Below are positions 24,560 to 34,665 of a stretch of DNA of 64,000 nucleotides, piece after piece; within the stretch, counting starts at the first letter, position 1, and each line of letters starts with the position of its first letter. The position numbers and the translations under genes were made by a program. The notes beneath the pieces were generated by a model that was not told the DNA's origin, searched no databases, and saw nothing but the letters and a program-made list of their open reading frames with translations. The stretch is from Oceanicola sp. 502str15 (lineage in GTDB: Bacteria; Pseudomonadota; Alphaproteobacteria; Rhodobacterales; Rhodobacteraceae): positions 2,666,001 to 2,730,000 of the forward strand of contig NZ_WYDQ01000001.1 in NCBI RefSeq assembly GCF_024105635.1, in the 5' to 3' direction.

Positions 24560-26092
24560 TTACCTCACGAAGGCGTCCGAAAAGCCCATGGCTCGCGCCT
24601 TGCGCACGCCGTCATTCAGCGCGCCCCCGGCCAGCGGCCCGGCCATCACGATGGTCAGCGCCTTGCCGCCACGGGTGATCCCCTGCGTGCGCACCGGCAG
24701 CCCGGCCCCGCGCAGCCGCGCTGCGGTCTGCCTGGCGTTGGAGGCAACCCCGAAGGTGCCCACCTGAATGTAGCGCCCGCCAGCCGCCGCGGCGGGATTC
24801 GAGGGAGCGGGCGAAGCCTTGGCCTGCTTCACCACGGTCTTGGCCACGGTCTTCTTCGGGGCCGACTTGGTGGAGACGCTGATGATCTCGCCCGTGCTCT
24901 TGTTGCGCACGATCTTCTTCACCACGCGCCGCGTCTTGGGCGCAGCCTGCTCGGCGGCCCGGGGCGCGGTGCTGGTCGACACCACGGTCTTGCGCACGCT
25001 CTTGGTGCTGGCTGAGGTGCGGCGCACAACGGTGCGCGGGCCGAGGTCACGCTGCTGTTCGGCGTAGTCGGTGTAGGGATAGACCATCTCCGAGCGCAGC
25101 GCCGTCACGTCGCGGCCCGAGCGCACGTCGATCAGCCGGTGCGGCACGTCCTGGGTCCAGACAAGGGCCATCTGCTCGCGACCGGCCTGGGTGCGCTCGC
25201 CCCGGTTGGGGTTGAGCCGCCCGTCGGTCCAGACGCGCTTGTAGCCGCGCGGGGTGCGCACCTGTGCGGGTCCGGGGGCGGTGGCCACCTGGGTGCCCGC
25301 GGCAGGCTTTGCCTCCCGGCGCACCACGCGCGGGGCCGAGGCCTTGCGGGTGGTGGTGGTGCGGGGCTGGGCCCCGGCGGCCGCGTCACGCGAGATCACG
25401 ATGACGGTCTTGCCGTTGCGGGTGATGGTGCGGCCACCGCGCACCCGCTTCTGCGCGGGATCGGCCGCGGCCACGACTTCGCTCGCGCTGGCACGCCTGG
25501 TGCGCAGCGGCGTCTCTTCCGGCGTCGTGCCCCGGCGGATCACCCGGTAGGTGGTCTTCTTGCCGCGCGGCTCGCTCACCGATCCGGCGACGGTCGCCAT
25601 CGGCTTGTTGGCCGGGCTGGTCCGCTTGGGCTGGCTGCGGGCCACCTCACGTGTGACCGTGCGGGTCTGGGTCTTGGGCGCCGCCGTCTTGGGGGCGGTC
25701 GTCGCCACGCGGCGGGTGGTGGTGGTCGCGGGCTTGGCGGGCGTCGTCGCCGCCTGCCGCCGCACAACCCGCGTCTTGGGCTCGGCAGCCGGGGCCGCCG
25801 TGGTCGCAGGCGCATCCGCCACAACCGGGGCCTCGGGCTTGGGCGCCTCCGCAAAGGTCGGGCGCACGCCGCAGATCTGGTTGCGCGACCGCGACATCCG
25901 CGGCACCCATGTCACCGCCCCGTCAAAGCCTGCGCGCACGAACACGCAGCCCTTGCTGTCAACGTATTGTGCGCCCCCGTAGGACGCGGGCGGAAACTCC
26001 GCCGGTGTTCCTGCTGATTGTGCAGCCGCCGTCGTTCCCGCGAAAAGAGATACCACGGCTATTGCTGTCGACACTGCTCTTGCCAACATCAT
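24560..26092 (-). CDS. SPOR-domain envelope protein with long basic low-complexity region
   Basis: A 510-residue exported protein. It has a signal peptide ([20 protein letters not shown], about residues 3-25), a short conserved domain with [22 protein letters not shown] and a cysteine pair, then about 330 residues rich in Arg, Thr, Ala, Pro and Lys. The C-terminal SPOR domain is [20 protein letters not shown] through [20 protein letters not shown], which binds denuded septal peptidoglycan. The start is one of two adjacent ATGs at 26092 and 26089. It is likely involved in division or wall remodelling. Confidence 0.85.
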   Translation of the reverse strand: MMLARAVSTAIAVVSLFAGTTAAAQSAGTPAEFPPASYGGAQYVDSKGCVFVRAGFDGAVTWVPRMSRSRNQICGVRPTFAEAPKPEAPVVADAPATTAAPAAEPKTRVVRRQAATTPAKPATTTTRRVATTAPKTAAPKTQTRTVTREVARSQPKRTSPANKPMATVAGSVSEPRGKKTTYRVIRRGTTPEETPLRTRRASASEVVAAADPAQKRVRGGRTITRNGKTVIVISRDAAAGAQPRTTTTRKASAPRVVRREAKPAAGTQVATAPGPAQVRTPRGYKRVWTDGRLNPNRGERTQAGREQMALVWTQDVPHRLIDVRSGRDVTALRSEMVYPYTDYAEQQRDLGPRTVVRRTSASTKSVRKTVVSTSTAPRAAEQAAPKTRRVVKKIVRNKSTGEIISVSTKSAPKKTVAKTVVKQAKASPAPSNPAAAAGGRYIQVGTFGVASNARQTAARLRGAGLPVRTQGITRGGKALTIVMAGPLAGGALNDGVRKARAMGFSDAFVR

Positions 26093-26157
26093 CCAAGCCC
26101 CCACTATATTTGGGGGAAAGATGCCGGATTGGAAACAATCCGTAAAGGGCAAATCGC

Positions 26158-26790
26158 CTATTTAGTACCGAACATACGGTCGCCCGCATCCCCTAGGCCC
26201 GGCACGATGTAGCCCAGCTCGTTGAGCCTGTCATCGAGGGCCGCGGTGACGATCGGCACATCGGGGTGCGCCTCCTGCATCCGGGCCACCCCTTCGGGCG
26301 CGGCCAAAAGGCATAGGAAACGGATGTTTACCGCCCCGGCCTCCTTCAACTTGGTGATCGCGGCGGCGCTCGAATTGCCGGTCGCCAGCATCGGATCGAC
26401 GGCAATCACCATCCGGTCGCCCAGCTCCGCAGGCACCTTGAAATAATATTCCACCGGCTGAAGCGTCTTCTCGTCGCGGTAGAGGCCCACAAAGCCCACC
26501 CGCGCACTCGGGATCAGCTCCAGCACCCCGTCGAGCAGCCCGTTTCCGGCCCGCAAGATCGAGATCAGCGCCAGCTTCTTGCCGTCCAGCACCGGCGCAT
26601 CCATCGGCTGCAACGGGGTCTCGATCCGCTTGGTCGTTATCGGCAGCTCGCGCGTGACTTCATAGGCCAGAAGCTGGCTGATCTCCCGCAACAGCTGCCG
26701 AAACACCGCCGTCGGCGTCTCCTTCTCGCGCATCAGGCTCAGTTTGTGCTGCACCAGCGGATGGTCAACGACGGTCAGGTGCCTGGTCAT
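26158..26790 (-). CDS. upp: uracil phosphoribosyltransferase
   Basis: A 210-residue type I phosphoribosyltransferase that makes UMP from uracil and PRPP. It has the PRPP loop [13 protein letters not shown], the [13 protein letters not shown] region, and the C-terminal uracil-binding [17 protein letters not shown]. It is the last gene of the nucleoside salvage operon; its ATG overlaps the add stop by 4 bases. Confidence 0.97.
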   Translation of the reverse strand: MTRHLTVVDHPLVQHKLSLMREKETPTAVFRQLLREISQLLAYEVTRELPITTKRIETPLQPMDAPVLDGKKLALISILRAGNGLLDGVLELIPSARVGFVGLYRDEKTLQPVEYYFKVPAELGDRMVIAVDPMLATGNSSAAAITKLKEAGAVNIRFLCLLAAPEGVARMQEAHPDVPIVTAALDDRLNELGYIVPGLGDAGDRMFGTK

Positions 26791-27773
26791 GCTTTGAGCC
26801 TCTTCACTATGTCTTCCCGGGTTTTCTCGTCGCAGAAGGCCGCCGCGATGGCATCTTGGTTCAGCGCGGCAAAGTCTTCCTCGTTCCAGCCGAACACCTC
26901 GTTCAGCTTGTCGTATTCCTGCGTCATCGTGGTGTGAAAGAACGGCGGATCATCGGTGCTCACCGTCACCGGAATGCCGTTTTCGCGCAGCTTCTCGATC
27001 GGATGGTCGCGCCAGTACCGGAACACGCCCAGCGCGATGTTCGAGCCGGGGCAGACCTCCAGCGTGATGTTCTCCCGCGCCAGCCGCTCCATCAGCGCCC
27101 CGTCATGGGCCGCGCCCACGCCATGGCCGATCCGCTCGATGCCGGGGAGCTGGTCGAGCGTGTCGCGCACCATCTGCGCCCCGCCCCATTCGCCGGCATG
27201 GCAGGTCAACCGCAGCCCGGCCTCGCGGGCGCAGTCGAAGGCCCAGGCATAATCGCCGGGCTTGCCCACGGTCTCCGCCCCCGCCATGCCGAAGCCGGTG
27301 ATGAAGTCGCCCACGGTTTCCGCCGCGCAGACCGCCGGGGCCCTGGCCTTCTCGGGGCCGAAGTGGCGGATGCAGGTGATGATCCCCTTCAGCGTGATCC
27401 CCAGATCCTTCTCCGCGCTCTCGGCCGCCTCGGCCATGGCCGCGCAATATTCCCACCAGGCCTTCACATCGCCGCCGCCGCAAAAGTCGGGGCTCAGGAA
27501 GGTCTCGGCATAGATCACCCCCTGCTCGGCGCATTCCTCCAGCACCACGCGGGTCAGCCTTGCGTAGTCTTCCGGCGTGGTCAGCACCGAGGTCGCCGCC
27601 TCGTAGACCTTCAGAAATTCGTCAAACCCGTCATAGGCATAGTTGCCCTGCGCGTCGAAGATCCCGCCGATATCGGCCTTCTTCTCCTTGGCCAGCGCCC
27701 GGATGAAGGCGGGCGGCGCCGCGCCTTCCAGATGCAGGTGCAGCTCAACCTTCGGCACATCCCTAAAGCTCAC
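26787..27773 (-). CDS. add: adenosine deaminase
   Basis: A 328-residue amidohydrolase converting adenosine and deoxyadenosine to inosines. Zinc and catalytic residues are seen in [31 protein letters not shown] and VSTDDPPFF. The start is GTG at 27773 in a GTGA overlap with the deoB stop, with AAGGAG 7 nt upstream; the open frame continuing into deoB is spurious. It is coupled to both neighbours. Confidence 0.94.
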   Translation of the reverse strand: MSFRDVPKVELHLHLEGAAPPAFIRALAKEKKADIGGIFDAQGNYAYDGFDEFLKVYEAATSVLTTPEDYARLTRVVLEECAEQGVIYAETFLSPDFCGGGDVKAWWEYCAAMAEAAESAEKDLGITLKGIITCIRHFGPEKARAPAVCAAETVGDFITGFGMAGAETVGKPGDYAWAFDCAREAGLRLTCHAGEWGGAQMVRDTLDQLPGIERIGHGVGAAHDGALMERLARENITLEVCPGSNIALGVFRYWRDHPIEKLRENGIPVTVSTDDPPFFHTTMTQEYDKLNEVFGWNEEDFAALNQDAIAAAFCDEKTREDIVKRLKA

Positions 27774-28966
27774 AGAAAGCTCCTTCCCGGCCCCTTTGCC
27801 GGCACGTTCAGATGGGCCGCCACGCTTGCAGCCACATCGACAAATCCGCAATGCCCGATCTCGCCCGCGCCCTTGCCCACGATCACCACCGGCACCCGCT
27901 CGCGGGTGTGGTCGGTGCCCCGCCACGTCGGGTCGTTGCCGTGATCGGCGGTGAACACCATCATGTCGCCCTCGCGCAGACGGTCGAGGAGCGGCGGCAG
28001 GCAGGAGTCGAACCACTCCAGCGCCCGGGCATAGCCCGACACGTCGCGGCGGTGGCCATAGAGGCTGTCGAACTCGACGAAATTGGCGAAGGTCAGGCTG
28101 CCCTCTTCCGCCGTGTCGACCAGCCCCGACAGCGCCTCCATCAGCGCCGCGTCATCGCCCTTCACCACGTCGTCAATGCCATGCCCGGCGAAGATGTCCT
28201 TGATCTTGCCCACCGCATGCACCTTGCGCCCGGCGGCCTGCACCCAGTCGCAGAGCGTCGGCTCGGGCGGGGCGATGGCAAAGTCGCGGCGGTTGGTGGT
28301 GCGGGTAAACCCGGTTTCGGCACTGCCGACAAAGGGGCGGGCAATGACCCGGCCCACCTTCATCGCATGCATCGTCGGGGCGATCTCGTCGCAGAGGTCG
28401 AGCAGCCGTTCGAGCCCGAAGGTCTCTTCATGGGCCGCGATCTGCAACACGCTGTCAGCCGAGGTGTAGACAATCGGCCAGCCCGTCGCCATGTGCCGCG
28501 CGCCCTCTTCCTCGAGGATCACCGTGCCGCTGGAATGCCGGTTGCCAAGGGTGCCGCCCACATCGGCCATGCTGGCCAGCGCATCCAGAATGTATTGCGG
28601 AAAGGCCGGTTCCTCGTCGGGAAAGTAGTGCCAGTCCCAGGGCACCGGCACGCCCGCCAGCTCCCAATGGCCCGAAGGCGTGTCCTTGCCCGGTGAAATC
28701 TCGGTGGCGCAGCCCCACAGCCCGCTCGGGCGGCCGGACAGGCCTTCGCCTGCGTATCCGCTGGCCAGCGCCACCGCATCGGCCAGCCCCAGCCCGTCGA
28801 GCACCGGCATCTTCAGCGGGCCGCTGCGGCCCTCTTCCGCCGCGCCCTCGGCGCAGGCCTGCGCGATGTGGCCCAGCGTGTTGGCCCCCTCGTCGCCAAA
28901 GTCGGCGGCATCGGGGGCGCCGCCGCATCCCACGCTATCCATGACAACCAGAAAGGCTCGCGGCAT
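27770..28966 (-). CDS. deoB: phosphopentomutase
   Basis: A 398-residue alkaline-phosphatase-superfamily enzyme interconverting (deoxy)ribose 1- and 5-phosphates. It has the metal-binding VVMDSVGCGGAPDAADFGD, the phosphorylated-Thr region EISPGKDTPSGHWEL and the C-terminal FTADHGNDPTWRGTDHTRE. The ATG directly abuts the deoA stop. It handles the pentose-1-phosphate released by DeoA. Confidence 0.97.
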   Translation of the reverse strand: MPRAFLVVMDSVGCGGAPDAADFGDEGANTLGHIAQACAEGAAEEGRSGPLKMPVLDGLGLADAVALASGYAGEGLSGRPSGLWGCATEISPGKDTPSGHWELAGVPVPWDWHYFPDEEPAFPQYILDALASMADVGGTLGNRHSSGTVILEEEGARHMATGWPIVYTSADSVLQIAAHEETFGLERLLDLCDEIAPTMHAMKVGRVIARPFVGSAETGFTRTTNRRDFAIAPPEPTLCDWVQAAGRKVHAVGKIKDIFAGHGIDDVVKGDDAALMEALSGLVDTAEEGSLTFANFVEFDSLYGHRRDVSGYARALEWFDSCLPPLLDRLREGDMMVFTADHGNDPTWRGTDHTRERVPVVIVGKGAGEIGHCGFVDVAASVAAHLNVPAKGPGRSFL

Positions 28967-30280
28967 CTACTCCACCCGTCCAAGCACCAGCTTTGGAGGG
29001 TTTACCGGGGTCTCGCTCAATTTGAAAGCCGCGCGGATCACCGGGGCGAAGGCTTCGGCCTGTGCCCGCCGCGCGGCGTTGATCCGCGCCAGCGGGCGCT
29101 CTGCGTCCACCCGGTCGCCGATCTGGGCAATCTGGCTGAGGCCGACGGCCGGGTTGATCCGGTCGCGCGCGCGCTTGCGCCCGCCGCCCATGGCCACCAC
29201 CGCCATGCCCAGCGCCTCGGTGTCGATCGCGGCCACAAAGCCCGCGCCCTCGGGCGCCACGGCCAGCGTTGCGGGGGCGGCCGGGAGGCGGTCGCGCCAG
29301 CGGCTCAGAAAGTCCGAAGGCCCCCCCATCGCCGCCACCATCCGGCCCATCCGCTCGGCGGCATGTCCGCTGCGGATCTTGTCCAGCACCATGTCGGCCC
29401 CGTCAAAGGCGTTCTTGGTCACGCCGACCATCGCCAGCAGCTCGCCGCCGAGCTTGGCCGACAGGTGGCTGAGCGGCCCCGAGGCGCCCGAGCCGGTGAG
29501 CGTGTCCATTGCCTCCGTCACCTCCACCGCATTGCCCGCCGAGCGCACCAGCGGCTGGCTCATGTCGGTGAGCAGCGCCCGCGTGGCGCAGCCCGCGCCA
29601 TTGGCGGTTTCCACCAGCGAGGTGGCCAGTTCGCGGGCGGCCTCCGGGGTCTTCATGAAGGCGCCGGCGCCGAACTTCACGTCGAGCACGAGGCTGTCGA
29701 GCCCGGCGGCCAGCTTCTTGGAGAGGATCGAGGCGGTGATCAGGTCGAGGCTCTCGACCGTGCCGGTCACGTCGCGCACCGCGTAAAGCCGCTTGTCGGC
29801 CGGGGCGATGTCGACCGAGGCCGAGGCAATCGCGCAGCCCACCTCGCGGGTGATCTGCTGCAACTTGTCCACGCTGATCTCCGAGCTGAACCCGGGGATC
29901 GCCTCCAGCTTGTCGAGCGTGCCGCCGGTGTGGCCAAGGCCGCGCCCCGAGATCATCGGCACATAGACCCCGCAGGCCGCCAGCGCCGGGGCGAGCACGA
30001 GGCTCACGCAGTCGCCCACGCCGCCGGTCGAGTGCTTGTCCACCACCGGGCCGGGCAGATCCCACTTCAGCACCTCGCCGCTGTCGCGCATCGCCAGCGT
30101 CAGCGCCACCCGCGCCTGTGCGCCCAGCGGCGCGTGGCACAGACCCATGGCAAAGGCCCCCACCTGCGCGTCGCTCACGCCCTCCTCGGCCAGCGCACGC
30201 GCGAACCAGTCGACCGCCTCCGCACTCAAGCTCTCGCCTCGCCGCAGGGCGCCCAGGACCGTCCGCGCATCCATGTTCAC
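28967..30280 (-). CDS. deoA: thymidine phosphorylase
   Basis: A 437-residue pyrimidine nucleoside phosphorylase releasing thymine and deoxyribose-1-phosphate. It has the signature phosphate-binding DKHSTGGVGDCVSL, the glycine-rich MISGRGLGHTGGTLDKLE and the C-terminal helical domain. The start is GTG at 30280 in a GTGA overlap with the cdd stop; an ATG two codons later (30274) with GGA upstream is an alternative. Confidence 0.96.
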   Translation of the reverse strand: MNMDARTVLGALRRGESLSAEAVDWFARALAEEGVSDAQVGAFAMGLCHAPLGAQARVALTLAMRDSGEVLKWDLPGPVVDKHSTGGVGDCVSLVLAPALAACGVYVPMISGRGLGHTGGTLDKLEAIPGFSSEISVDKLQQITREVGCAIASASVDIAPADKRLYAVRDVTGTVESLDLITASILSKKLAAGLDSLVLDVKFGAGAFMKTPEAARELATSLVETANGAGCATRALLTDMSQPLVRSAGNAVEVTEAMDTLTGSGASGPLSHLSAKLGGELLAMVGVTKNAFDGADMVLDKIRSGHAAERMGRMVAAMGGPSDFLSRWRDRLPAAPATLAVAPEGAGFVAAIDTEALGMAVVAMGGGRKRARDRINPAVGLSQIAQIGDRVDAERPLARINAARRAQAEAFAPVIRAAFKLSETPVNPPKLVLGRVE

Positions 30281-30696
30281 ATTCCGTCTTCAGAAGGGCT
30301 GACCATATGGCCCGTGCCGAACGCACCGGGCAGCAGCGCCCCCACCGTGGTTTCCATCACCTCGCCCTGAAGCGTGGCCAGCGTCACCTTCACATCCTTG
30401 CCCGCAAACTCCGCCAGCTTCTGGCGGCAGCCGCCGCAGGGCGGCACCGGCGAGGGGCTGTCGGCGATCACCGCCACTTCGGCAATCTCGGTCTCGCCGC
30501 CCATCACCATCGCCGCAATCGCGCCCGCCTCGGCGCAGGTGCCCTCGGGGTAGGCCACGTTTTCCACGTTCACCCCCTGGTAGATCGCACCGGAGGCGGC
30601 GCGGATCGCGGCCCCCACCTTGAACTGCGAGTACGGGGCATAGGCCTTCACCCGGGCGTCCCGCGCCGCCTTCACCAAAAGCATCATTGTCTCCAT
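30277..30696 (-). CDS. cdd: cytidine deaminase
   Basis: A 139-residue homotetramer-type cytidine deaminase. Zinc and catalytic residues are in YPEGTCAEAGAIAA (Cys and Glu) and PCGGCRQKLAEFA (two Cys). It makes uridine and deoxyuridine for the downstream phosphorylase and Upp. It is first in the five-gene salvage operon; its promoter must lie in the 361-nt gap shared with maeB. Confidence 0.96.
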   Translation of the reverse strand: METMMLLVKAARDARVKAYAPYSQFKVGAAIRAASGAIYQGVNVENVAYPEGTCAEAGAIAAMVMGGETEIAEVAVIADSPSPVPPCGGCRQKLAEFAGKDVKVTLATLQGEVMETTVGALLPGAFGTGHMVSPSEDGM

Positions 30697-31057
30697 GCTG
30701 TCCGCGGCTTCATTCGGGTCTGCCCCGGCCGCCTGTCATGCGCCAAAATGCGCCGGTCACATCCTAAAATCCGGGGCCCGGTGGAGCGATCCTCGCTCAG
30801 GCATCGGGGGCCCCGCCATCAATCGCCGTAGCAGATCGAGGGCGACCGAAAACCGAAACGTCGCGTCCCGGCCCCGGCATCAATACCACCTCCGATGCTA
30901 ACCTCAAAATTCTGTGCCCGAAACACCAAATTGCAATATGCAAACGTCTGATGACACAGGACGGGCGATGCGCCTTGCAGGCTTGAACGAAATCGCGTTC
31001 TGTGTCATTCCGCCGCCAAAAGGGTGGTTTAACGTTAAACCATTTTTGGGAGGCTCC
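30697..31057. other. divergent control region between cdd and maeB
   Basis: A 361-nt gap without a gene. It holds a TTGCA-ATA-TGCAA inverted repeat (30931-30943), a long imperfect stem (30951-30962 with 30997-31008; arms ATGACACAGGAC and GTTCTGTGTCAT, one G-U pair) and the 18-bp palindrome at 31025. The cdd-proximal 230 nt show nothing I can name. Confidence 0.6.
31025..31042. promoter_or_regulatory. TGGTTTAACGTTAAACCA operator-like palindrome
   Basis: A perfect 18-bp palindrome with a central CpG, typical of LacI-family operators, ending 15 nt before the maeB ATG and abutting its Shine-Dalgarno site. Repressor binding here would block maeB transcription. The regulator is not in this window. 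Confidence 0.6.
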
Positions 31058-33337
31058 ATGACCGACACGCCCGATAGCCCGGCCGAAAGCGCCGCGCTGC
31101 TCTATCACGCCAACCCCAAGCCGGGAAAACTCGAGATCCGGGCGACCAAGCCGCTGGCCAATGGCCGCGACCTCTCGCTGGCCTATTCGCCCGGCGTGGC
31201 CGAGGCCTGCACCGCCATCGCCGAAAACAACGCGCTGGCCACCCGCTACACCGCGCGGGGCAACCTCGTCGCCGTCGTGTCCAACGGCACCGCCGTTCTG
31301 GGGCTGGGCAACATCGGCGCGCTGGCCTCCAAGCCGGTGATGGAGGGCAAGGCCGTCCTCTTCAAGAAATTCGCCAACATCGACTGCTTCGACATCGAGC
31401 TGAACGAGACCGACCCCGAGAAGCTGGCCGAGATCGTCTGCGCGCTCGAGCCCACCTTCGGCGCCATCAACCTCGAAGACATCAAGGCCCCCGACTGCTT
31501 CATCGTCGAAAAGATCTGCCGCGAGCGGATGAACATCCCCGTCTTCCACGATGACCAGCACGGCACCGCCATCGTCGTCGGCGCGGCGGCCACCAACGCG
31601 CTCCACCTCGCCGGCAAGGACTGGGCCGACATCAAGGTGGTGAGCACCGGCGGCGGCGCGGCGGGCATCGCCTGCCTGAACATGCTCCTCAAGCTCGGCG
31701 TCAAGCGCGAGAACGTCTGGCTCTGCGACATCGCCGGGCTGGTCTACGAGGGCCGCGAGGCCGACATGACCCCGCAAAAGGCCGCCTTCGCCCAAGGCAC
31801 CGAACCGGCCACCCTGGCCGATGTGATCGAGGGCGCCGACCTCTTCCTCGGCCTCTCCGGCCCCGGCGTGCTGAAGCCCGAACACGTGGCGAAAATGGCC
31901 GCCAAGCCGATCATCTTCGCCCTGGCCAACCCGACGCCCGAGATCCTGCCCGAGGCCGCCCGCGAGGTTGCCCCCGATGCGATCATCGCCACCGGGCGCT
32001 CCGACTACCCGAACCAGGTCAACAACGTCCTCTGCTTCCCCTTTATCTTCCGCGGCGCGCTCGATTGCGGCGCGAGCGAGATCAACGACGCCATGCAGCT
32101 CGGCTGCATCGAGGGCATCGCCGCGCTGGCCCGGGCCACCACCTCCGCCGAGGCCGCCGCCGCCTACAAGGGCGAGCAGCTCACCTTCGGCACCGATTAC
32201 CTGATCCCCAAGCCCTTCGATCCGCGCCTGATGGGCGTGGTCGCCTCCGCCGTGGCCAAGGCCGCCTGCGAAAGCGGCGTCGCCGCCCGCCCGATCGAGG
32301 ACTTCACCGCCTACAAGGCCCAGCTCGACCGCTCGGTCTTCAAGTCCGCCCTGCTGATGCGGCCCGTGTTCGAGGCCGCCGCCCAGGCCGAGCGCAAGAT
32401 CGTCTTTGCCGAGGGCGAAGACGAGCGCGTGCTGCGCGCCGCCGATGCGATGCTCGAGCAAACCACCGATCTTCCCATCCTCATCGGGCGTCCCGAGGTG
32501 GTCGAAAGCCGCTGCGAGCGCGCCGGCCTCAAGATCCGTCCGGGCCGCGACTTCGAGATCGTGAACCCCGAGAACGACCCGCGCTACCGCGACTACTGGG
32601 AAACCTATCACACGCTCATGGCCCGGCGCGGTGTCACCCCCGATCTCGCCCGTGCCGTGATGCGCACCAACACCACCGCCATCGGCGCGGTCATGGTGCA
32701 TCGCGGCGATGCCGACAGCATGGTCTGCGGCACCTTCGGCCAGTTCCTGTGGCACCTCAACTACGTCCGCCAGATCCTCGCCGACAAGGTGCATCACCCG
32801 ATCGCCGCGCTCTCGCTGATGATCCTCGAAGACGGGCCGCTGTTCATTGCCGACACCCAGGTTCACCAGTTCCCCGAGGCCCGCGAGATCTGCGAAACCG
32901 TGATCGGCGCCGCCCGCCACGTGCGTCGCTTCGGCCTCGAGCCCAAGATCGCGCTCTGCTCGCACTCGCAGTTCGGCAACCTCGACAGCGCCGGCGGCCG
33001 GCGGATGCGCGAGGCGCTCGAAATGCTCGACGACCGGGATCTGGATTTTGCCTATGAGGGCGAGATGCACGTCGATTCCGCGCTCGATCCGGCCCTGCGC
33101 GAGCGCCTGCTTCCCGAGTCCCGGTTCTCGGGGGCGGCCAACGTGCTCATCTTCTCCTCCGCCGACGCCGCCTCGGGCGTGCGCAACATCCTCAAGATGA
33201 AGGCTGGCGGGCTCGAAGTCGGGCCGATCCTCATGGGCATGGGCAACAAGGCCCATATCGTGACCCCCTCGATCACCGCCCGCGGCCTGCTCAACATGTC
33301 GGCGCTCGCCGGCACGCCGGTGCACCACTACAGCTAG
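31058..33337 (+). CDS. maeB: NADP-dependent malic enzyme with phosphotransacetylase-like domain
   Basis: A 759-residue MaeB-type enzyme. The N-terminal malic enzyme domain (about 1-430) has [12 protein letters not shown], the [15 protein letters not shown] metal region ([14 protein letters not shown]) and the Rossmann [14 protein letters not shown]. The C-terminal phosphotransacetylase-like domain (about 440-755) carries [20 protein letters not shown] and [20 protein letters not shown]; in MaeB proteins it is regulatory, sensing acetyl-CoA. It decarboxylates malate to pyruvate, making NADPH. GGGAGG precedes the ATG; upstream sequence is an operator, not coding. Confidence 0.95.
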   Translation: MTDTPDSPAESAALLYHANPKPGKLEIRATKPLANGRDLSLAYSPGVAEACTAIAENNALATRYTARGNLVAVVSNGTAVLGLGNIGALASKPVMEGKAVLFKKFANIDCFDIELNETDPEKLAEIVCALEPTFGAINLEDIKAPDCFIVEKICRERMNIPVFHDDQHGTAIVVGAAATNALHLAGKDWADIKVVSTGGGAAGIACLNMLLKLGVKRENVWLCDIAGLVYEGREADMTPQKAAFAQGTEPATLADVIEGADLFLGLSGPGVLKPEHVAKMAAKPIIFALANPTPEILPEAAREVAPDAIIATGRSDYPNQVNNVLCFPFIFRGALDCGASEINDAMQLGCIEGIAALARATTSAEAAAAYKGEQLTFGTDYLIPKPFDPRLMGVVASAVAKAACESGVAARPIEDFTAYKAQLDRSVFKSALLMRPVFEAAAQAERKIVFAEGEDERVLRAADAMLEQTTDLPILIGRPEVVESRCERAGLKIRPGRDFEIVNPENDPRYRDYWETYHTLMARRGVTPDLARAVMRTNTTAIGAVMVHRGDADSMVCGTFGQFLWHLNYVRQILADKVHHPIAALSLMILEDGPLFIADTQVHQFPEAREICETVIGAARHVRRFGLEPKIALCSHSQFGNLDSAGGRRMREALEMLDDRDLDFAYEGEMHVDSALDPALRERLLPESRFSGAANVLIFSSADAASGVRNILKMKAGGLEVGPILMGMGNKAHIVTPSITARGLLNMSALAGTPVHHYS

Positions 33338-33415
33338 GCCTGACGCGGCGCGGAACGTCCGCACCACAAGGCACCGCGCCGCCCCGCTCCGGGCCGGCGC
33401 GGGCCTTTCACATGA

Positions 33416-33475
33416 TTACTTCTTGGTTGCCGGTTTGCTGCCGGGCTTCGCGGGCTTCTGTTTCTTGTCGCCCAT
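33416..33475 (-). CDS. possible 19-residue lysine-rich peptide
   Basis: MGDKKQKPAKPGSKPATKK, preceded by TCGAGGACACCCG, a good Shine-Dalgarno site 7-8 nt from the ATG. Nine of the 19 residues are Lys or Pro-flanking Lys. It lies just beyond the Hint gene terminator, so it would need its own promoter. It is too short to judge by composition. Confidence 0.3.
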   Translation of the reverse strand: MGDKKQKPAKPGSKPATKK

Positions 33476-33618
33476 GTCGGGTGTCCTCGATGAAAAAGCG
33501 ACCGGCACCACGCCGGTCCCCTTCATCAAATGCGAATCGCAGGCCGTCGCGCAATCTCCATGCAGGCTGTCACATGAAATGTGATCGCGCGGGCGTCCGG
33601 GGGGAGCGGGTGGCAGAC

Positions 33619-33654
33619 AAAAAGCCACCCGCGCTGCAGGGGCAGCGCGGGTGG
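33619..33654 (-). terminator. rho-independent terminator of the Hint gene
   Basis: On the minus strand, CCACCCGCGCTGC and GCAGCGCGGGTGG form a perfect 13-bp stem around a 4-nt loop, followed by C and TTTTT. It is positioned 55 nt after the Hint gene stop. Confidence 0.85.
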
Positions 33655-33708
33655 TCCGGCCCAAACCTGGGGGGCAAAGGCCGGCTTTCCAGGGCGTCTG
33701 CTGGAGCC

Positions 33709-34665
33709 CTAGAAAAACGAGGCCAGAACCGCCGCCTCCCGGCGGCTTGCAACCGGCGCATTCAAGGTCATGGTCAACTCCGGAAAGAGCTGCGCCGCCT
33801 CCTGCGATCCGGCATCCAGCCGAAACTCGGGCGTTTCCGGGTTGAGGTAGAGGCTCTCGGCCAGCAGCCCGTTGGCCACCAGCGAGACATGTTCGGCACA
33901 GACAAGGTGATGATAGCGGACGCTGCGCGCCTCCCGGTCCACCCGCACCCCCTTGTCGTTCACCAGCCCCTTGGCCGCCGCAAGGCACCGCTCGGTGCCC
34001 AGCACCATCTCCGCCGGGCTCCCGCGCAGCTCCACCCGGTGCTGCGGCGACAGGTAGGTGTCGCGAAACGGCAGGCCGTCGCCCAGGCTGTTGCGTGCGA
34101 TGCGGATGGGCCGCCACTTGTCGAAGGCCGGATGGGAGGGGATTTCGACCTTGCGGGACGAGGCCCAAAGCACCTCGTGGGCCCGCCCGTCCGCATCGCA
34201 CACCCAGTCGCCCGTGCCGACCTCTCCCACCGGGCAATAGCCGTTCGGGGTGAGGATCATGGTCTCGGGGCCAAAGCAGATCGGGGTGAACACCTCGTAG
34301 GGCGTGGCGTCGATATCCACGATCAGCGCCACCGCGCCCAGCAGGTTCGGCTCGCCGTCGGGGTAGTGGAAATAGGTGTTCCCCCCCGCCTCGAACACGA
34401 CCACATCGCTCTGCGGCCCGAGCGGCACGATGATGATCCCCGCATCCACCCCCGGCTGCACCGTGCCGCTGCCGATATAGTTGATCGGATCGCCGTTGAA
34501 CGTGGCGGTGCCATCGTCGATGTCGCCCAGAAAGCCGTCGTCATCCTCCAGCGTGCCGGTCTGGCTGGCGCCAAATCCGTTGAGCAGAATGGTCTGCCCG
34601 CCAAAGAGATCGGTGCCCACAAGGGATCCGATGTATTCCGTCACAGTGATATCCGCCGTCGCCAT
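33709..34665 (-). CDS. Hint-domain (hedgehog/intein-like) protein
   Basis: A 318-residue protein. Residues 1-125 are an acidic, glycine-rich beta region (DDDGFLGDIDDGTATFNGD) resembling repeat-rich secreted proteins. The Hint domain begins at Cys130 (CFGPETMILTPNGYCPVGEV) and includes DTYLSPQHRVELRG and YHHLVCAEHVSLVANGLLAE. Such stand-alone Hint proteins are common in Rhodobacterales, and their N-terminal Cys may support self-cleavage. No classical signal peptide is seen. The start at 34665 follows a GGGGGCC stretch; the role is unknown. Confidence 0.85.
   Translation of the reverse strand: MATADITVTEYIGSLVGTDLFGGQTILLNGFGASQTGTLEDDDGFLGDIDDGTATFNGDPINYIGSGTVQPGVDAGIIIVPLGPQSDVVVFEAGGNTYFHYPDGEPNLLGAVALIVDIDATPYEVFTPICFGPETMILTPNGYCPVGEVGTGDWVCDADGRAHEVLWASSRKVEIPSHPAFDKWRPIRIARNSLGDGLPFRDTYLSPQHRVELRGSPAEMVLGTERCLAAAKGLVNDKGVRVDREARSVRYHHLVCAEHVSLVANGLLAESLYLNPETPEFRLDAGSQEAAQLFPELTMTLNAPVASRREAAVLASFF

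Larger units (their letters stand above)
33338..33708. other. 371-nt gap between maeB and Hint gene
   Basis: A convergent intergenic region. It contains a possible 19-codon minus-strand ORF (33416-33475) and a strong minus-strand terminator (33619-33654). Nothing else is supported. Confidence 0.5.

Noticed and set aside
24700..25900. Possible tandem-repeat or CRISPR-like region
   Set aside because: It is the Arg/Thr/Ala/Pro-rich linker of a SPOR protein. The codons are irregular and there are no evenly spaced identical repeats.
30797..33367. An 856-codon minus-strand frame opposite maeB
   Set aside because: Low-complexity Gly/Asp/His-rich translation with no domain; maeB on the other strand has full conserved motifs and a good ribosome site.
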